A stretch of 64,000 nucleotides of DNA from Lepidurus packardi (GCA_023053545.1 JAKZAN010000130.1:1-64000); one strand, 5' to 3'. Positions 9,203-21,650 are shown, numbered from the stretch's first letter. Program-made: numbers and translations. Notes: a model not told the origin generated them from the sequence alone.

Positions 9203-12200
9203 ATGGACCTCCGGGTATTTCAAAGTCACACTCCTTAGGCTCATGCCTTAAACCCCGAACATTAATAGTACCTTAGTTCTCAACACCCTTCCCTCACTAT
9301 CACACACTGCTAACAATATCATCTATCCAGTAAAGGTTAGAGTTTGGCGCCTGTCTGCAGATCACTTGACGCTCACCCGCATTCTTATCGCTACAAAAAG
9401 GAAAGAGGACCACAGTCTTCGTGACATTCGGGTGGATCAGGATACGTATGGCCGCCTGGTGTTAGTGCTTATCGAACAGAAAGGTTGTGTAGTTGTGCGT
9501 GCTGAAGATACACGCAATCGAGATCGCTGGATGGCCTTCTATAATAAAGCTAAGCTACGTTCTGTTAGCAAAAGTCGCAGCAAAATCAGCAAAAATCGTA
9601 CCGTAGACGATGAGGTCGTGAGTCCGTAGCTGGTGACTGAGATTACAAATAAGAGTAATAAAAGTGATAACACCTGCACGACCTCCTCGTCACAGGGACC
9701 ACCGCGAAAGAGCAAGCTGGTCACTTCCTGGAGTATCGAGCGAAACCCCTTGGATGTGGAGTTCGAGTTTGAGGAGAAGTTAGGCCTGAGACTGTATTTA
9801 TAGCAGCTGCCCGATGAAATACGAAGGTATCATTTGCTGATATCTACCGCTAAGTTTAAGAAACAGACATCATTTTCGTTTAATAAATACCAGCCACGCC
9901 TTTTTGTTCTGTTTTCCGCAAAGTCTCTATACCCCTAGGTTCACATCAACGAGCATATGCTACTAGAAAGTGCACTTCCACCCTGGCTCTCCCTCAACAG
10001 GCTGTACTCTTTCGAGCCTACCGATGGCAGAACTTCTAAACACTAAATCTGCCATGTCAAAGATATCCAGGAAATCAAGGCATTTGACAAAATCTAACGA
10101 GAGTAGAATCGATACAAAATCCGTATAGACGGCGGGGCAAAGATTAACGTATTAGGCTTTGATATTCTGGCTCTTAGGGACAAATGGGTGCGCGTCCTAG
10201 AAAGAGCCAAGTTGAATGCTTTGGAGACAGAAGTAGCTGGGGTTAAAGTTCGTCGGAATGTAGATCCGTTAATCCTGGAGATGCAACAAGGGACGCTCGA
10301 AGCTCGGCTGCTCAAGATCTACGAGGAGATCCAGCCTAAATAGTACAGGTTTGACGAGCTAAGGAAGTTCCTAGATCGAATCCAGCAGGAAATGGAGGAA
10401 ATCGTAGAGGCGTGTCTGGCTAAACAGCCTCAGGAACTTAACCTTATTAAACTCTACTTCCGAACGTTCCATGAGAAGATTTTTGTGGAGGTGAAGCTCT
10501 GTTGGGAGGCAAACTATCAAAAAATCAATAACATAGAAATCATTCGACTTCTTCGGTGGATCGACAACTATAACACTACTTTTCGGGCTGAGATCGAGGA
10601 TGATCGTTTTAGCGTTGCAGCCAAGACCCTGCTGCGGGTACTGGGTCGCAAGACTTACAACAATCTGTTGGTACTCGTCACCGGCACCGTCATGTTGGAT
10701 GCCAAAGACAACTTCTTTGAAGAGGATGGCGCCCTCTACTCCAACAGTCTCATAGATCTGTTCAGATTTATGAACGACTCTTTCAGCTTGACCTTTAACC
10801 AGCATCCCTGCAAAAATGTTGCACGCATGTTGGGGGTGACTTCTGCTTTGTGTATTAATAGATACATCATAGCCTTGAAACAGATCACCGACGAGAAAGA
10901 AGTGTCGGGTCGGCAATTGGTAGCGATGGCCAACAACTCTGTTCAGTTTGGGCCATTGCTCCGGAAGCTTGTGGAAAAACAACTCATCTAACGAGGAGGA
11001 GTCGACTTAGGAGACGCGTAAACCCTTGTTCAGTACGAAGGTAAAGTCCACTCTTTTATTTTCGCGTATAAATTTTAACATTGCCTAAGCTTCCACTAGA
11101 GAATATGCTGGACTTGCCCGCATCATCATTGATAAACTCGCCCAACCCCTCGTCACCCACCTTGTCAAATTCATTAGCAGCAAGCCTTTCCTCAACACCG
11201 ATATTGAACTGATATTGCAGCAAGTTCAGGAGTCTCGCAATACCTCAGGACAGCTCCTGTACTCTCTTCATTTGAAGACCTTTCTCAAAAGAGTGCTGAG
11301 GGAAATCGTTACGGCCCTCATCGGGAAGCTTCTGAACAATTCCAAAAAGTAGAGCAACGAGAATGACGCTGTCCTGCGGAAACTTCAAAACATAGTCTAG
11401 TCGCTGCAAGACTATTTTTCAGATGCCTTACTCTTTTCTGTTGTCGAGAAGTAAATCGAGCCCCTGGCGAAGTGTGAGACGCTACTCATCGCAGAAGAAC
11501 GCGAGGATCTCTTGTATGCCCTCAAGGCTGACTGTCTGCGCGAACTCTACTCCTACAAACAGATTGTACCCTCCTTACCTTTTACTGTTTTTCATTCTAT
11601 TCCAGGTACAAATTCTCGACTATCGACTTGATCTGTCCAAAAACCTCGTCAAATCCTTGCAGGCAGAAATGATGGCTCTGCAACACAGCCAGACTGTTGA
11701 TAACGACAAGCTTCCAATGAAAATGCGCCATAAAACTATTGCTCTCCTGGATGACGCGGAGGTAGATGATGCAGAAAACGAGGACCAAGTGTTGCCTTTG
11801 GAGTGGCAGTAGAAGCTTGATCTGGAATACGAAAAGTAGCAGAGATTAAAGAACAAAAAAGAGTATATCTACGAAGGATATCTCCTCAAAAAGAAAGCAG
11901 TCCATCGGTTTTGGGAGCGTAGATATTTTCGTCTGCGTCGATCTATCCTCTTCTGGTATGCAGACGAGCAATCGACTGTCAGCCAAAACCAAATCGACCT
12001 GTCCAAGGTCCATGAAATCTTTATCAAAAATGAAGAGAAGCCCATTTTCAGAATCTATTGTGAAGGGGAGAATGGTGTCGCCAACTAATACCGCTTTAAA
12101 TGCTCTAGCCTAGAGGAAAGATAACGATGGGTCCACAGTCTCTAGCGCCAGATCCATCTACTTGAAGAAGACAATGACTCTTCAGCCAGTATTATCAAGA

Positions 12201-12457
12201 AGATCGGTTCGGCACCTTTGAAAATAGCTGAAAAGACAACGATGATAGTAGACTTTGAAGGGTTGATGTCTTAAGATCCATTCGGAGATGTGCCTTAGGA
12301 ACCTCGAAGCCCCACAAAAAGCTCACCGCGAAGACCACGTCCTATTGTGACTAATTTCAAACTTCTATCTTTACGTCGACTTGAGGAGCAATAATAAGGA
12401 GCAGTGGAGAAGTAGGAGACGAGTGTGAAGGGATTTTTGAGTAGCTTCTTCAACTGA
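9203..12457 (+). CDS. PH-domain protein with Sec6-like core (1044 aa)
   Basis: Four exons with introns at 9330-9360 (31 nt), 11041-11089 (49 nt) and 11566-11605 (40 nt) add up to exactly 1045 codons. The N-terminal part (about residues 45-115) looks like a PH-type beta sandwich with a terminal helix (RNRDRWMAFYNKAK). The middle is helical and carries a segment like the exocyst Sec6 C-terminal half (IIRLLRWIDNYNTTF, then GALYSNSLIDLFRFMND). A clear PH domain (about 845-945) ends the ordered part: YIYEGYLLKKKAVHRFWERR ... SLEERERWVHSL, with the conserved Trp. It is probably a tethering or scaffold protein at membranes. The Sec6 assignment is by pattern only; another CATCHR protein is possible. 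Confidence 0.65.
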
Positions 12458-12574
12458 AGTAGATAGATTGACTTTTACAATTTACGTGTTGCATATCCAA
12501 GTACTTTAAAGTTTAAAAGGGCTGTTTGTGCAGTTATAAAAGTTAGATACAAAACCATAGAGTTATCGGCAATT

Positions 12575-13915
12575 ATGAAGCAGAACCGCTGCCAGAAACA
12601 CCAACAGGAAATTGTTGCCCTCTGTATTGATGAAAGCTGCACAAATGAGACCAAAGCCCTTTGCCCCTTGGAGCTTTATAACGAGCACCTCAACCATAAG
12701 TTCGAGAATATCGTTAAGGTCAGACAGGATTGGTCGGTTTACGTTAATGATGCAAAGGAGGTCGCAGAGAATGTGGACAAAGACAGTGTTTTGAAGTTCA
12801 TGGATAACATCAACAACGAGCTAATCGCAAAAGTCAGAGAACACTTGGTACTCGCAAAAAAGGAGTTTGAGGCAAAACTGTCGCTTTATTTCGACAGCAA
12901 ACCTGTGCAAAAGATCAGAGTAGCTCTGGAAGGCATCAGAAAGTGTCTGGACGATAGATACCTAGACCTTAATCACCATGAAATAGAGAATGCCAGGTTT
13001 TTCACCGAGGTCTACGGGATGAAGAAACTAGTCAACGATACCTACACCCAGAAGTCCAACTTCCAGAAATAAATCCTTGTCGCCTTCTCCAAGATCAAGG
13101 AAGAGATGTTCATGGACTACCCCAAGTTTAGTGCACTAGTCAAAGCCAAGGAGTTCGAGTACTGCGAAATCATCAAGAACCAAAATATCGAGTTGGAGCA
13201 GCTGCGAGCCAACCTCTCCCACGCCAGGACATCCCTTGAGAAGTATACTGAAGAAAACAAACAGCTCCAGTATGACTACAACAGAGCCAAAAACGAGATC
13301 AGCAACAAGGAATCTATGCTAAACGAAACTGGCGATAAACTAAAGATAATCACACAAAAGTACAATGAGCAGGCAAAGCAGGCTATCCTGAAGGCTAGAC
13401 AGATTCAGACCAAAAATATCTATGGTGTCTACAGCAATAAGTGTTTGTATCGTGTCTCCGATCGTATCCTCAAGACCGGTGAGAAGGAAATGGAGTGGCC
13501 AGCCTTCGCGGACATCGGGGAAGCTACAGGCAAGGTGTGGATCCGAATCAACCGTTTTGATATCGGGGGCTGGATCTTAATGGGTGTCATGCATAGGAAC
13601 GTTGTCGAGAAAAACGAATACGAGTTCGACAACTACAAACTGTTGGGACACGGGAGCTATATGATGGATAATAACAGGTGGGTGTATTCCCACACGAGCG
13701 AGGCAGTGAATTGCAAGGCATTCGGGTTCGAGTACGGCCCTGGCGACATCATTAAGATGGAGGTCTTCGAGTCAGACAAAGTGGTAAGGTTCTCAAAAAT
13801 GATATACGGATGGGAGGAGGATAAGTTTGAACTGGAGTACAAAGTAAACGATAAAGATCCTCTGTTTTTCTGCGTGGCACTGAAGGGTGAACATATCGAA
13901 CTGGAGCTAATATGA
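12575..13915 (+). CDS. B-box / coiled-coil / SPRY-like protein (446 aa)
   Basis: A single exon. Residues 5-50 hold a B-box-like zinc pattern (C-H-C-C-C-H: CQKHQQEIVALC, ALCPLELYNEHLNHKF). A central coiled coil (about 175-270, LEQLRANLSHARTSLEK) follows. The C-terminal 170 residues are a beta-rich domain with GWILMGVMHRN, GHGSYMM and GFEYGPGDIIKMEVF, which suggests a SPRY/B30.2-like fold. This is the TRIM-type order without an N-terminal RING, so ligase activity is not implied. One in-frame TAA sits between the two large halves. Its TGA ends 4 nt before the 3' end of the opposite-strand gene. Confidence 0.7.
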
Positions 13916-13919
13916 ATTG

Positions 13920-15638
13920 TCAAAAATCAGGAAGCAGGGGTTCTTCGGCGATTGTAAGGTCCATCGGGATTTGTGAAACTGGTCTCGTCTACCTGATGCT
14001 ATAGAAAATTTCGCTTCCTTCGGGTTTATCTTCCATTTTACCAGAGTCCCAACCCTCATATTCCCCTATCTATCTAATTTCCTCGACGGATTGGGTTTTT
14101 TTTATGACAGCTTTAGAGACTTCTTCTGGTTTAAAAGCAGCCGTGTGGGGGAAGTAATGGTTCTGGCGACTCTCAGCATTTGATGGTGCTATCGATCCAG
14201 CCACAGAAATGGATGTGCTTCGGTAAAATGTTTGAACTCTCTTTGTCTTGGCCTTGGCTTGAGCTTGAAGAAGCTGTTCGAGGATGAAATCTGCAGATGG
14301 ACTGTAGATCAGATTGGTTGGGAAAATAGAGTTCCTAATATTGGAATAAAGAGAAGCACAGGTTTTGCTGAGCGATAGGCTATGCGTGTCCAACAGACTC
14401 AATATTTTGCCTAAATTCTCGGGATTGGTCGAGGGCCTCTATGTGTATCCGCATAAAAGTTATAGGCATCCCTCAATTAGGGACTACTTGTCATTTTTGG
14501 TAGCTATCTGGAGGATTAAGGCTTCGAAGCCTGCCTGCTGCATTCCTAGCTGGAGGTCTGCTTTGTCGATTTTGTGGTAGTTTTTTCCTCCCACTCTTTT
14601 CTACTTCCGGAACTGAATCTACTCTGGTTTGTAGTTCTCCTCAAGAGGCTTCATGCGTAAAAGACTAGTCAATAGCTCTATGACGCTGCGGTGGCTATCA
14701 AAAACCAGTTGTTCGAGAGACACTGCAGCTTGTCCGAACACTGTCATTATATTGTGAGCCAATGCGAGCGTCTGCAGCATGCACTGAACATTCGAAGGGT
14801 CCTCAAAAGAGAATTTAACGACTCGCAGGAGCCAAGCATATCTTCGAAGCATTCTCCTTTTTAGTCTGAGTAACAATGTGTTAAGAATCTAGAGTGCTTG
14901 TGACTTCAGGTTCCAAAGGAGAGCCTGACGTTCTTGACTAAGCTGAGAGCCGTCTTCTCGAACGATGGATGGGTCAATTGAGATGAGTTTCTCCAAAGAG
15001 CCACAAAGGGTATCAAGATCCAGCTTAGTACTAGCCAAATGTTGAGTCCTTTTTCTCAAGTAGGCTGCTTCCCTGCTAATGGAATTGGCTAGAATGTAAC
15101 ATGAGATGACTTTTTCGTTATCATTTATCTGGTCAAGGATGTCAAGAAGCGGTTGGGCGGTGATTTCGATTTGGCTCAGTACAGCCCATTCTACTTTGTA
15201 TTTCATGATCTGTTTTTCGAATGCGTTGCCACATACGTCCCTGATCTGAGCTGATCGGCTCAGCAGCAACTCCAAGGGGACTAGACGAGGCTCCAAGTGC
15301 TGCATAATCATTTTGAAATTGTTGAATAGCTCCATTCTGATGAGCAATGCAGCCATCACATTCTTACGGGAGGAGTTTCTGAACTCTCCAGACATCCATT
15401 CGATATGGGACTTTATTTGGGGTGCTGTGAGAGCTGAAGTAGCTGCGGGGTGCAGGAATAAGACAACGAGAACAGCTAGTCGAACATTAGGGTCTGGGAG
15501 AGTTTTGGAGTCGGCAAGTCTGATGAGCAGGTCGATATCACCGGTCGTGAGAGCAGGAAGAAGAGAAGGACTGGCGAGTAGATCGAGAGCTTTGGATAGG
15601 TCCTCATTCTGTAGGAGAGTGGGGAGTTCGCTGAGCAT
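13920..15638 (-). CDS. Helical-repeat protein of unknown function
   Basis: One frame of 572 codons from MLSELPTLLQNEDLSKAL; an upstream in-frame ATG at 15677 would add 13 hydrophobic residues. The first 400 residues are repeated amphipathic helices (LPALTTGDIDLLIRLAD, RLAVLVVLFLHP, VPLELLLSRSAQI) like an ARM/HEAT solenoid. The C-terminal third is more polar. No family is recognised. It ends at TGA 13920, only 4 nt from the stop of the convergent gene. Confidence 0.65.
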
Positions 15639-15736
15639 AATGGACGAGAAAGGATAGTTGAAGAAAAGGTAGAACAAGTATTATTAATTGAATGTTTGAT
15701 AGTGCATTGCCAATCAACAATCTTAGGATTGGCGGA

Positions 15737-16780
15737 TCAAAGTTTGGCTTTACTGTTATCAAAGTACTACAACGCATTCGAGTGGAGCCGTTCGTAGATT
15801 TAATTGTCATTACACTCTTTTTCTTTCACGTAGGAAATCCCCACGATCATTTCTTCGCCCTGTCCGAACACTGTCACTCTCTCGCCCTTGTTCACGCTGC
15901 ACATCATGTAGTCCACGTTGTTCGTGTTCTTAAAGTACAAGTAGTGCCCCTTGATCCCTCTCATATTCTCGTCGTTAAAGAGGTTGCGTGCACCCATCCC
16001 GGTACAGTTCATAATGTTATTTTCCTTCAAGGCAAGGACATCCTCAAGCGAACTGAATTTCTTCTGCCTGAACTCAACTCCTCGTAGTTTTGCTTCAGTG
16101 ATGAGCTCCTCCATAAATAGCCGGGTATTGATCCGGATGGTGGTGAACTCGACAAAGTGATCCTCCTTGCCATTATCGAATTGCACCCCCACCTTCCTGT
16201 AGTCATTGATCAGAAACTCAGGTACTAACTCTTTGAGTTCTTCTATGCTAGACTTAGCATCGTACATTTTTGCGAAGGACAGTGCCCTGTATTTGCGTGT
16301 TTCTATGCACTATTTGTAGTAGTCGTAACTCAGCTTAGACAGCATTTCGTGCTTAAGAGGGTCTTTCTTGTAATCGTACCCTCCAGGAGACCACTTTCCT
16401 GTGGCCATCTGCGAAACTGTGAACGTTTAGGGTTTGTCCTCATATTTGGGGATTCTGTCCGAATACACAACTGCTTTGAACCCTCTTTTTGCTAGTTCCA
16501 AAACAGTGCACAACCCCACGATACCGCTGCCGAGGACAGCGACTTGGGATGAAGGAATAGGAGCCTGGTGGTGGATGGTGATGGATTTGACACACACATA
16601 TGCGGAACCATAGGCGAGAGAAATGCCTGCACCGCCATGGCCGTAGTTATGAAAGATGTGCTTGTCTGCAACATTCTAATGGTCGAGGCGGATACCTCCT
16701 CTGCGATAGGGTCTGAACTCACAGGCTCTGTAGAGTAGGTTGTTAAGGGAGAGATCTGGCAAGGGGAGTTTTCTGATCAT
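15737..16780 (-). CDS. D-amino-acid-oxidase-like flavoenzyme, permuted motifs
   Basis: 347 aa, single exon. The FAD-binding Rossmann motif VAVLGSGIVGLCTVLELAKR lies at about residue 85, not at the N-terminus. The motifs that normally close a D-amino-acid oxidase come first: FRPYRRGGIRLDHEN (family RPxRxxxRLE) and HNYGHGGAGISLAYGSA at about residues 25-65. The middle and C-terminal parts keep the substrate-domain pattern (INTRLFMEELITEAKLRGV, NCTGMGARNLF, GHYLYFKN) and end after VGISYVKEKE with no second HNYGHGG. The likely reaction is oxidative deamination of a D-amino acid or D-aspartate with FAD. The domain order is a circular permutation of the usual one. Start at 16780 is the only ATG upstream of the motif. 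Confidence 0.8.
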
Positions 16781-17024
16781 GATTTGGTATAGAAAATTCT
16801 GATTGTTTATAGATTAGAGGATGAAGTTCCTGCTGAAGAATGGAAAGAAATTTAGTTACGCAATTGTGTGTCACGGTCCAAATACGATTTAACAAACACT
16901 AAACTAATAGCCACATGGGAAACTCGAATATATCCTTTATTCCTCCCATCCCATGTCATACTGTACAACAGACTTTCGCTTAACTATTATTTAAATAAAT
17001 ATCTCCTCTAAATAAAAATATCAT

Positions 17025-18081
17025 ATGCAGCCAAATAGTACAGCAGATCTCAAGAAGGAAGCCAGGTTCTACCTGACTACTGTCTTCTCTCTGGCCTCTG
17101 CACTCACTATCTATGAAGCCGTGCAGCTCCAGCGCAAAATTAATAAAGTTCGCAGAAGAATAGATTTTATCGAAACCCAAGATGTCTATAACCCCTCGTA
17201 ATTACATGAGTAGGTACGAAAAGCCCTGGCTAACGCAGGCGCTCACCCCCACGGCAAGAACTTCAAAATGGTTCTTGATCCTGCAACAAAGAAGATTGTC
17301 GGGCTAAGTGGTGAGGTCCTCCTCAAAGGCAGAGTTGAGCCTGTTAATTCAGATAAAGCTTTCTAAACCATCACGAATGGCGGATTGTTGTTCAGCAAGA
17401 GGATCGAGACTGTTGCGAGGATCCGGTTCCAATAAGAGATATACTCTAACGATATCAGCGACCCTGCGAAAGGGCGATATGTGATTAATCTTAACAGCAT
17501 TCTGAAGAACTGTCAGATGGACTCCAAAAAGGAGTTTGTTGTTGCAGATGACCAGGCCAGAGTCGCCATCTCTAATTATGTAAGAAACATAGGTTGAGAG
17601 TGTCTTTGTTGGTTTTTAGGACAAAATTAACTTCGAAAAAGCCTTGGAAATCACTAACTTCAAAGAAACCAAGAGAACATTGATGCCTCACGAGTTTATC
17701 TTCACCTTGATGCTCGTTGGACTCAAAGTGCTCACCTAGCTGCTGTTCAAGAATGTGGACGTCTCCACTTTCAGAGGCATCAGTGTTGGCCTGCGAGATA
17801 CCGAGGTGGGCATCAGAGTGGGTAGCGGTATCGCAGTCATCGGCCAGTTCGTCTATGACATCTAAAAAGGAACTCTGCGGATCGATAAGCCTGAGCTTAT
17901 CCTGAGCGAGAGATTGTCTTACCTGAACAGTCTAAAGAGTGAGTTGGAAGCCTTGATCAGCAACAGAAACATGATGCTATTTATCGGAGTGGCGACAGGA
18001 TTGTACGCAGGCAGACAAGCTTTCAAATATCTGCGCAGAACCAACAGATTACCAGCATGGGTGACGCGATACCTGGAGTGA
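17025..18081 (+). CDS. MUL1/MAPL-like membrane protein without RING
   Basis: Two exons (intron 17580-17619, 40 nt) give 338 aa. TM1 is at about 15-32 (FYLTTVFSLASALTIYEAVQ). A GIDE/BAM-like domain follows (GEVLLKGRVEPVNSD, then VGIRVGSGIAVIGQFVYDIE). A second TM is near 300-320 (NMMLFIGVATGLYAG). This is the layout of the mitochondrial or peroxisomal outer-membrane E3 ligase MUL1 up to its last TM. The protein then stops at RRTNRLPAWVTRYLE, where MUL1 has a C-terminal RING. Only 72 nt separate this stop from the end of the convergent kinase gene, so no RING exon can be hidden there. Family assignment is by pattern. Confidence 0.65.
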
Positions 18082-18153
18082 TACAACTGTATATGATATG
18101 AACAACCAGTGGATTTAGTATGAACCATTAGATATTATGCAACAAGTATAGTT

Positions 18154-20044
18154 TCAGAATTTCAGGGGACCGAGGTATTTGACGAGGATGGTATTGATAG
18201 CTTTTGTGAGTATAAGCTCTTTTTCGGTGTCGATCCACACAGCGAGCTACTCGAAGTCAAACATTTCGGTGTTGACTTTGGAGAGGGGACTTTACTTCTT
18301 CCATTCAAAGTAGGCATCGAAATTCTACTTCGGAGATTGCTTTTCGAACACTCTATTTAGGATGTGGCTGAGTAAGACTCGGAATCTCAGACTGATGAAA
18401 TTGGGAGCTTCCTGGTTCTTCTTCACGACTATACAAACAATCCAATGAAGTCAGAGAATGAGAAATTACATTATTGTTGCTTTTCGTTCAGATATTCGTT
18501 TACTCGGTTGGTGACTGCTCGGAAACTCTTTTTGAAATCGTTGAAGTTGTGCTCCTCGGGCTCCATCCGAAAGGTCTCCCGAAACTCCTTCACTTGGCTA
18601 CTGATCTCCTTCAGAGACTTCAAGCAGTCGTTGTAGGCGTCTCTGAACTGGACTTCGGCAAAACTAAGTTGCTCAACCAAGTACTTAAATAGCTTTTGGA
18701 ACTAGCTCGAGTTCCAAAACGAGGCCCAATTCAAATCTTTCGGAACATCTTCGGGGACATTGCAGGCTTGCAGGGTGTCTTTTAGTTTCCTTGCCTCCAC
18801 AATGTAAAACTTAATGACTTGGTACCGCAATGCTGACTTGAGACTTGGCTCCAGGTATCTGTTTTCCTTAGAGAAGTATGTGTACAGTTTCAATAGGAAC
18901 TACTTATGACGAAACTCGAAAGCCAGAGCCTCTACTTCTTTGATGAAACTCGTCTCTTGATGGTTATGTGAATCCGATGCCGGTGGGTTGTCGGGAGAAT
19001 CGGTAGACTTCTGTTTAGGCTTAATTGGGATCTTGATGTGGCTGGTGTATTAGCGCTTGTACATGATACTGGAAGTGGTATAAAGTTAGTTCTAAGGGAA
19101 GTATTTCTTCAGGTAAACTGTTTGTTTTAGGTCGTGGAAGTCGATTCTAGATGAAGGATCATAAGCAAACATTTTGAGGAAGAGATCCTCAAGTTCAGGA
19201 GTGCATTTTTTGATGAGACTAGATTTGTTGGTTTTTTTGACGTTGGCCTGGTAGCTGAAGGGGAGTTTGTTCTTGATGGAGGCGATTTAGTTTTTAGGAA
19301 GGGGACCTGTAGGGATTATTTAGACATGGTGGGTTATGGTTTTACTGAAAGGGTACTCTCCGTTGAGCATGAAGTAGATGATGACTCCGAGAGCCCACAT
19401 GTCAACGCCATAGTCATATTTCTCGCCTTTGTAGATTTCGGGAGCCATGAATTTGCTGGTGCCCAGGATGGTCCCACTGGCATCCTACTACTTGCGGGCG
19501 AACCCGAAATCCGCGATTTTAAAAGTCTACACATATCAAAATAACAAAATTAACTCGTAGATTTACTTACCTCGACTCCGCTCTCGATTTTGACCAGGAT
19601 GTTTTCTGGCTTCAGGTCGCGATGCAGGTACCCTTGGGAATGCATGCACTGCAGGCCATTCAGAACATGCGAAATTATCTCAAATGTCTTCTCCACCGAA
19701 AACACTCGTTCCGACAGGCTCAGCTGGAACTGGAGCAGGTTTCCTCCGTTGCAATACTCGCACAGCAGATAGCGATACTCATTATCTGAAGTTTAAGGAG
19801 GGGTGAGAATACCTTCGGCCACTTCCAGGAGGTTCATCACGTACGGGGATTGGATGTTCTGCATGCACTCGATCTCTCCTTCGAGGTAAGGTATCAGATG
19901 TTTTTTCTAGGCCAACTTCGCCTTGGAGACTTGTTTGATGGCCACGTTGACGCCGGCGTGCCTGGCTAGTAAAACCTTTCCAAAACTGCCTTTGCCGAGA
20001 GTCTTGATGACCTGGTACTTGTCGAGGATTAGGGTTGGGTTCAT
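18154..20044 (-). CDS. ULK-like Ser/Thr protein kinase (579 aa)
   Basis: Five exons; introns 19786-19812 (27 nt), 19527-19570 (44), 19307-19345 (39, in phase) and 18429-18469 (41). The kinase domain starts at the N-terminus: LGKGSFGKVLLARHAG, VAIKQV (catalytic Lys), HRDLKPEN, DFGFAR and MAPEIYKG are all present, so it should be active. The pattern and the helical C-terminal region (about 300-579) fit the ULK/ATG1-like kinases that are expanded in ciliates. Two consecutive UAR codons follow DFGFARK in the activation loop. The C-terminal part probably mediates partner binding. Start at 20044 gives MNPTLILDKYQVIK just ahead of the glycine loop. It is divergent from the phosphatase gene, with a 275-bp shared upstream region. 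Confidence 0.85.
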
Positions 20045-20319
20045 ATGGTCAAATGGTAGTCCCGAAAATGTAATAACCAATAATATTTCTGCGCGACTAA
20101 GGCAGTTTGGAGATAATATATGATGATCCCTACCCTTAGCCAATTATCTAGCAGATTACCCTGAAGACGCCTCCTCGTTTTGACTCAGAAACAAGAATCC
20201 TAATCTTTAGGGCTGTCTTTGTTCGGCTCACGAATATTTTATGCTGCAATCATAGATTTATAACTCAGGACTGGCTGGCCATCAATCATTTACTCACAAT
20301 ATTATAACACCTTCTTATC

Positions 20320-21555
20320 ATGAGGACTCTACTCATTCTCTCGTTCATTCTCGTTGCTCTCGCGCAGACCGACCTCTTGTACGTCGCCTCTCTCTACAGG
20401 CATGGCGCCCGATACACCCTCCACAAGTACTATGACTATAAGGAGACCGATGCCAATCGAGGGGAACTCACCAGTGTTGGAATGCGCCAACAGTACAATT
20501 TGGGCCGCTACCTCCGCAGAGACTACATTGAGAAACAGGAATTCCTCAACGCTACCTACGATGCCAACTAGTTTGAAATATATTATGCTGATGGATCAAA
20601 TCGAGTCATCGAGTCAGGCCTATGCCAGCTCTACGGCCTTTATCCTGAAGGTACGGGCCCTACCATTCCTGTTGGACTACCCTAATAATTCCTGGAACCT
20701 CCCTATCCTGCTCCATCTCAAGAGGAAGCCGGCGAGGACGACGATTACGCCTTGCCGAAAGGATTCCAACCTATTCCTATCCACGATGGTAGTCGATTCC
20801 TGTAAAACTGTCCGAATGGGGACCTGCTAATAGCACAATAGTTCTTGAAGCATACCCAAAAATACACGGCAATGAATCTCGAGTATCTGCCCCTCATCGC
20901 CAGAATGAAGATACTGTTCGACATCAAAAACGATACTGAAATCAACCTCCTGGCAATGGCGACCCTCTATGATGTCGTGGCTGCTGATGTCTTTTTGAAT
21001 CGCAAGTTGCCCGACGGGTTTACAGATGATGACTTCCTTAATCTTCGCCATATCACCCACTACCTGCTTCAGCTCGTCTATACTGACAATGCGGCCGCTG
21101 CTCTCGTGACTCCTTTATTCCAGAAAGTCATAGCTGATTTCGATAACAAACTAGCAGGAAAGACCCCTTACCGTAAATGGTCGATGTTCAGTGCTCATGA
21201 TACTAATGTGGGTCCAGCTCTGAGCTTTTTGAACTTAACTTCTGCAGACTGTATCGAAGCCAAATACCGCAATAGATCGATCTCACAGTACTTAAACTGT
21301 GCTGATGGACCCGATTTCGCAGCCAATCTACTGGTTGAACTGCACAAGAACTCTAGCAGCGCATGGGTGACGGTACAGTATAATGGTGAACAGATGAACC
21401 TCTGCGAAAGACTTTCGAAGACTTGCGAATACAACGAATGGAAGGGACGCATCCAGGCCCAGATGGTGGACTACCGAAAGCTATGCGACTCAAAACAGAT
21501 GGAAGAAAAACCGAAGAAGGCTTACTTCAGGTTGAGACGCTAGATAGTGATGTGA
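20320..21555 (+). CDS. Secreted histidine acid phosphatase (411 aa)
   Basis: A signal peptide (MRTLLILSFILVALAQ) is followed at once by the catalytic loop LYRHGARYT (RHGxR). The second active-site element SAHDTNVG (HD motif) lies near residue 290, with the spacing usual for branch-2 histidine phosphatases. Length and the cysteines near the C-terminus (LNCADGP, NLCERLSKTCEYNEW) fit the lysosomal/secreted acid phosphatase family, which hydrolyses phosphomonoesters through a phospho-histidine. The protein probably acts in food vacuoles or outside the cell. In-frame TAG and TAA codons split the gene under the standard code. Confidence 0.85.
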
Positions 21556-21650
21556 ACCATCACGGCAGACTGTGGGATTGTGCGTTTATAGTTTTATGGT
21601 CGTATTAACAATTAATTTCAAATTGTAAAGGTTTCGATAGATACGACTTT

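Noticed and set aside
10371-10982. Minus-strand 203-codon frame opposite the PH/Sec6-like gene
   Set aside because: It is a shadow of the sense exon, which is in one continuous frame with matching intron phases and a clear PH domain downstream.
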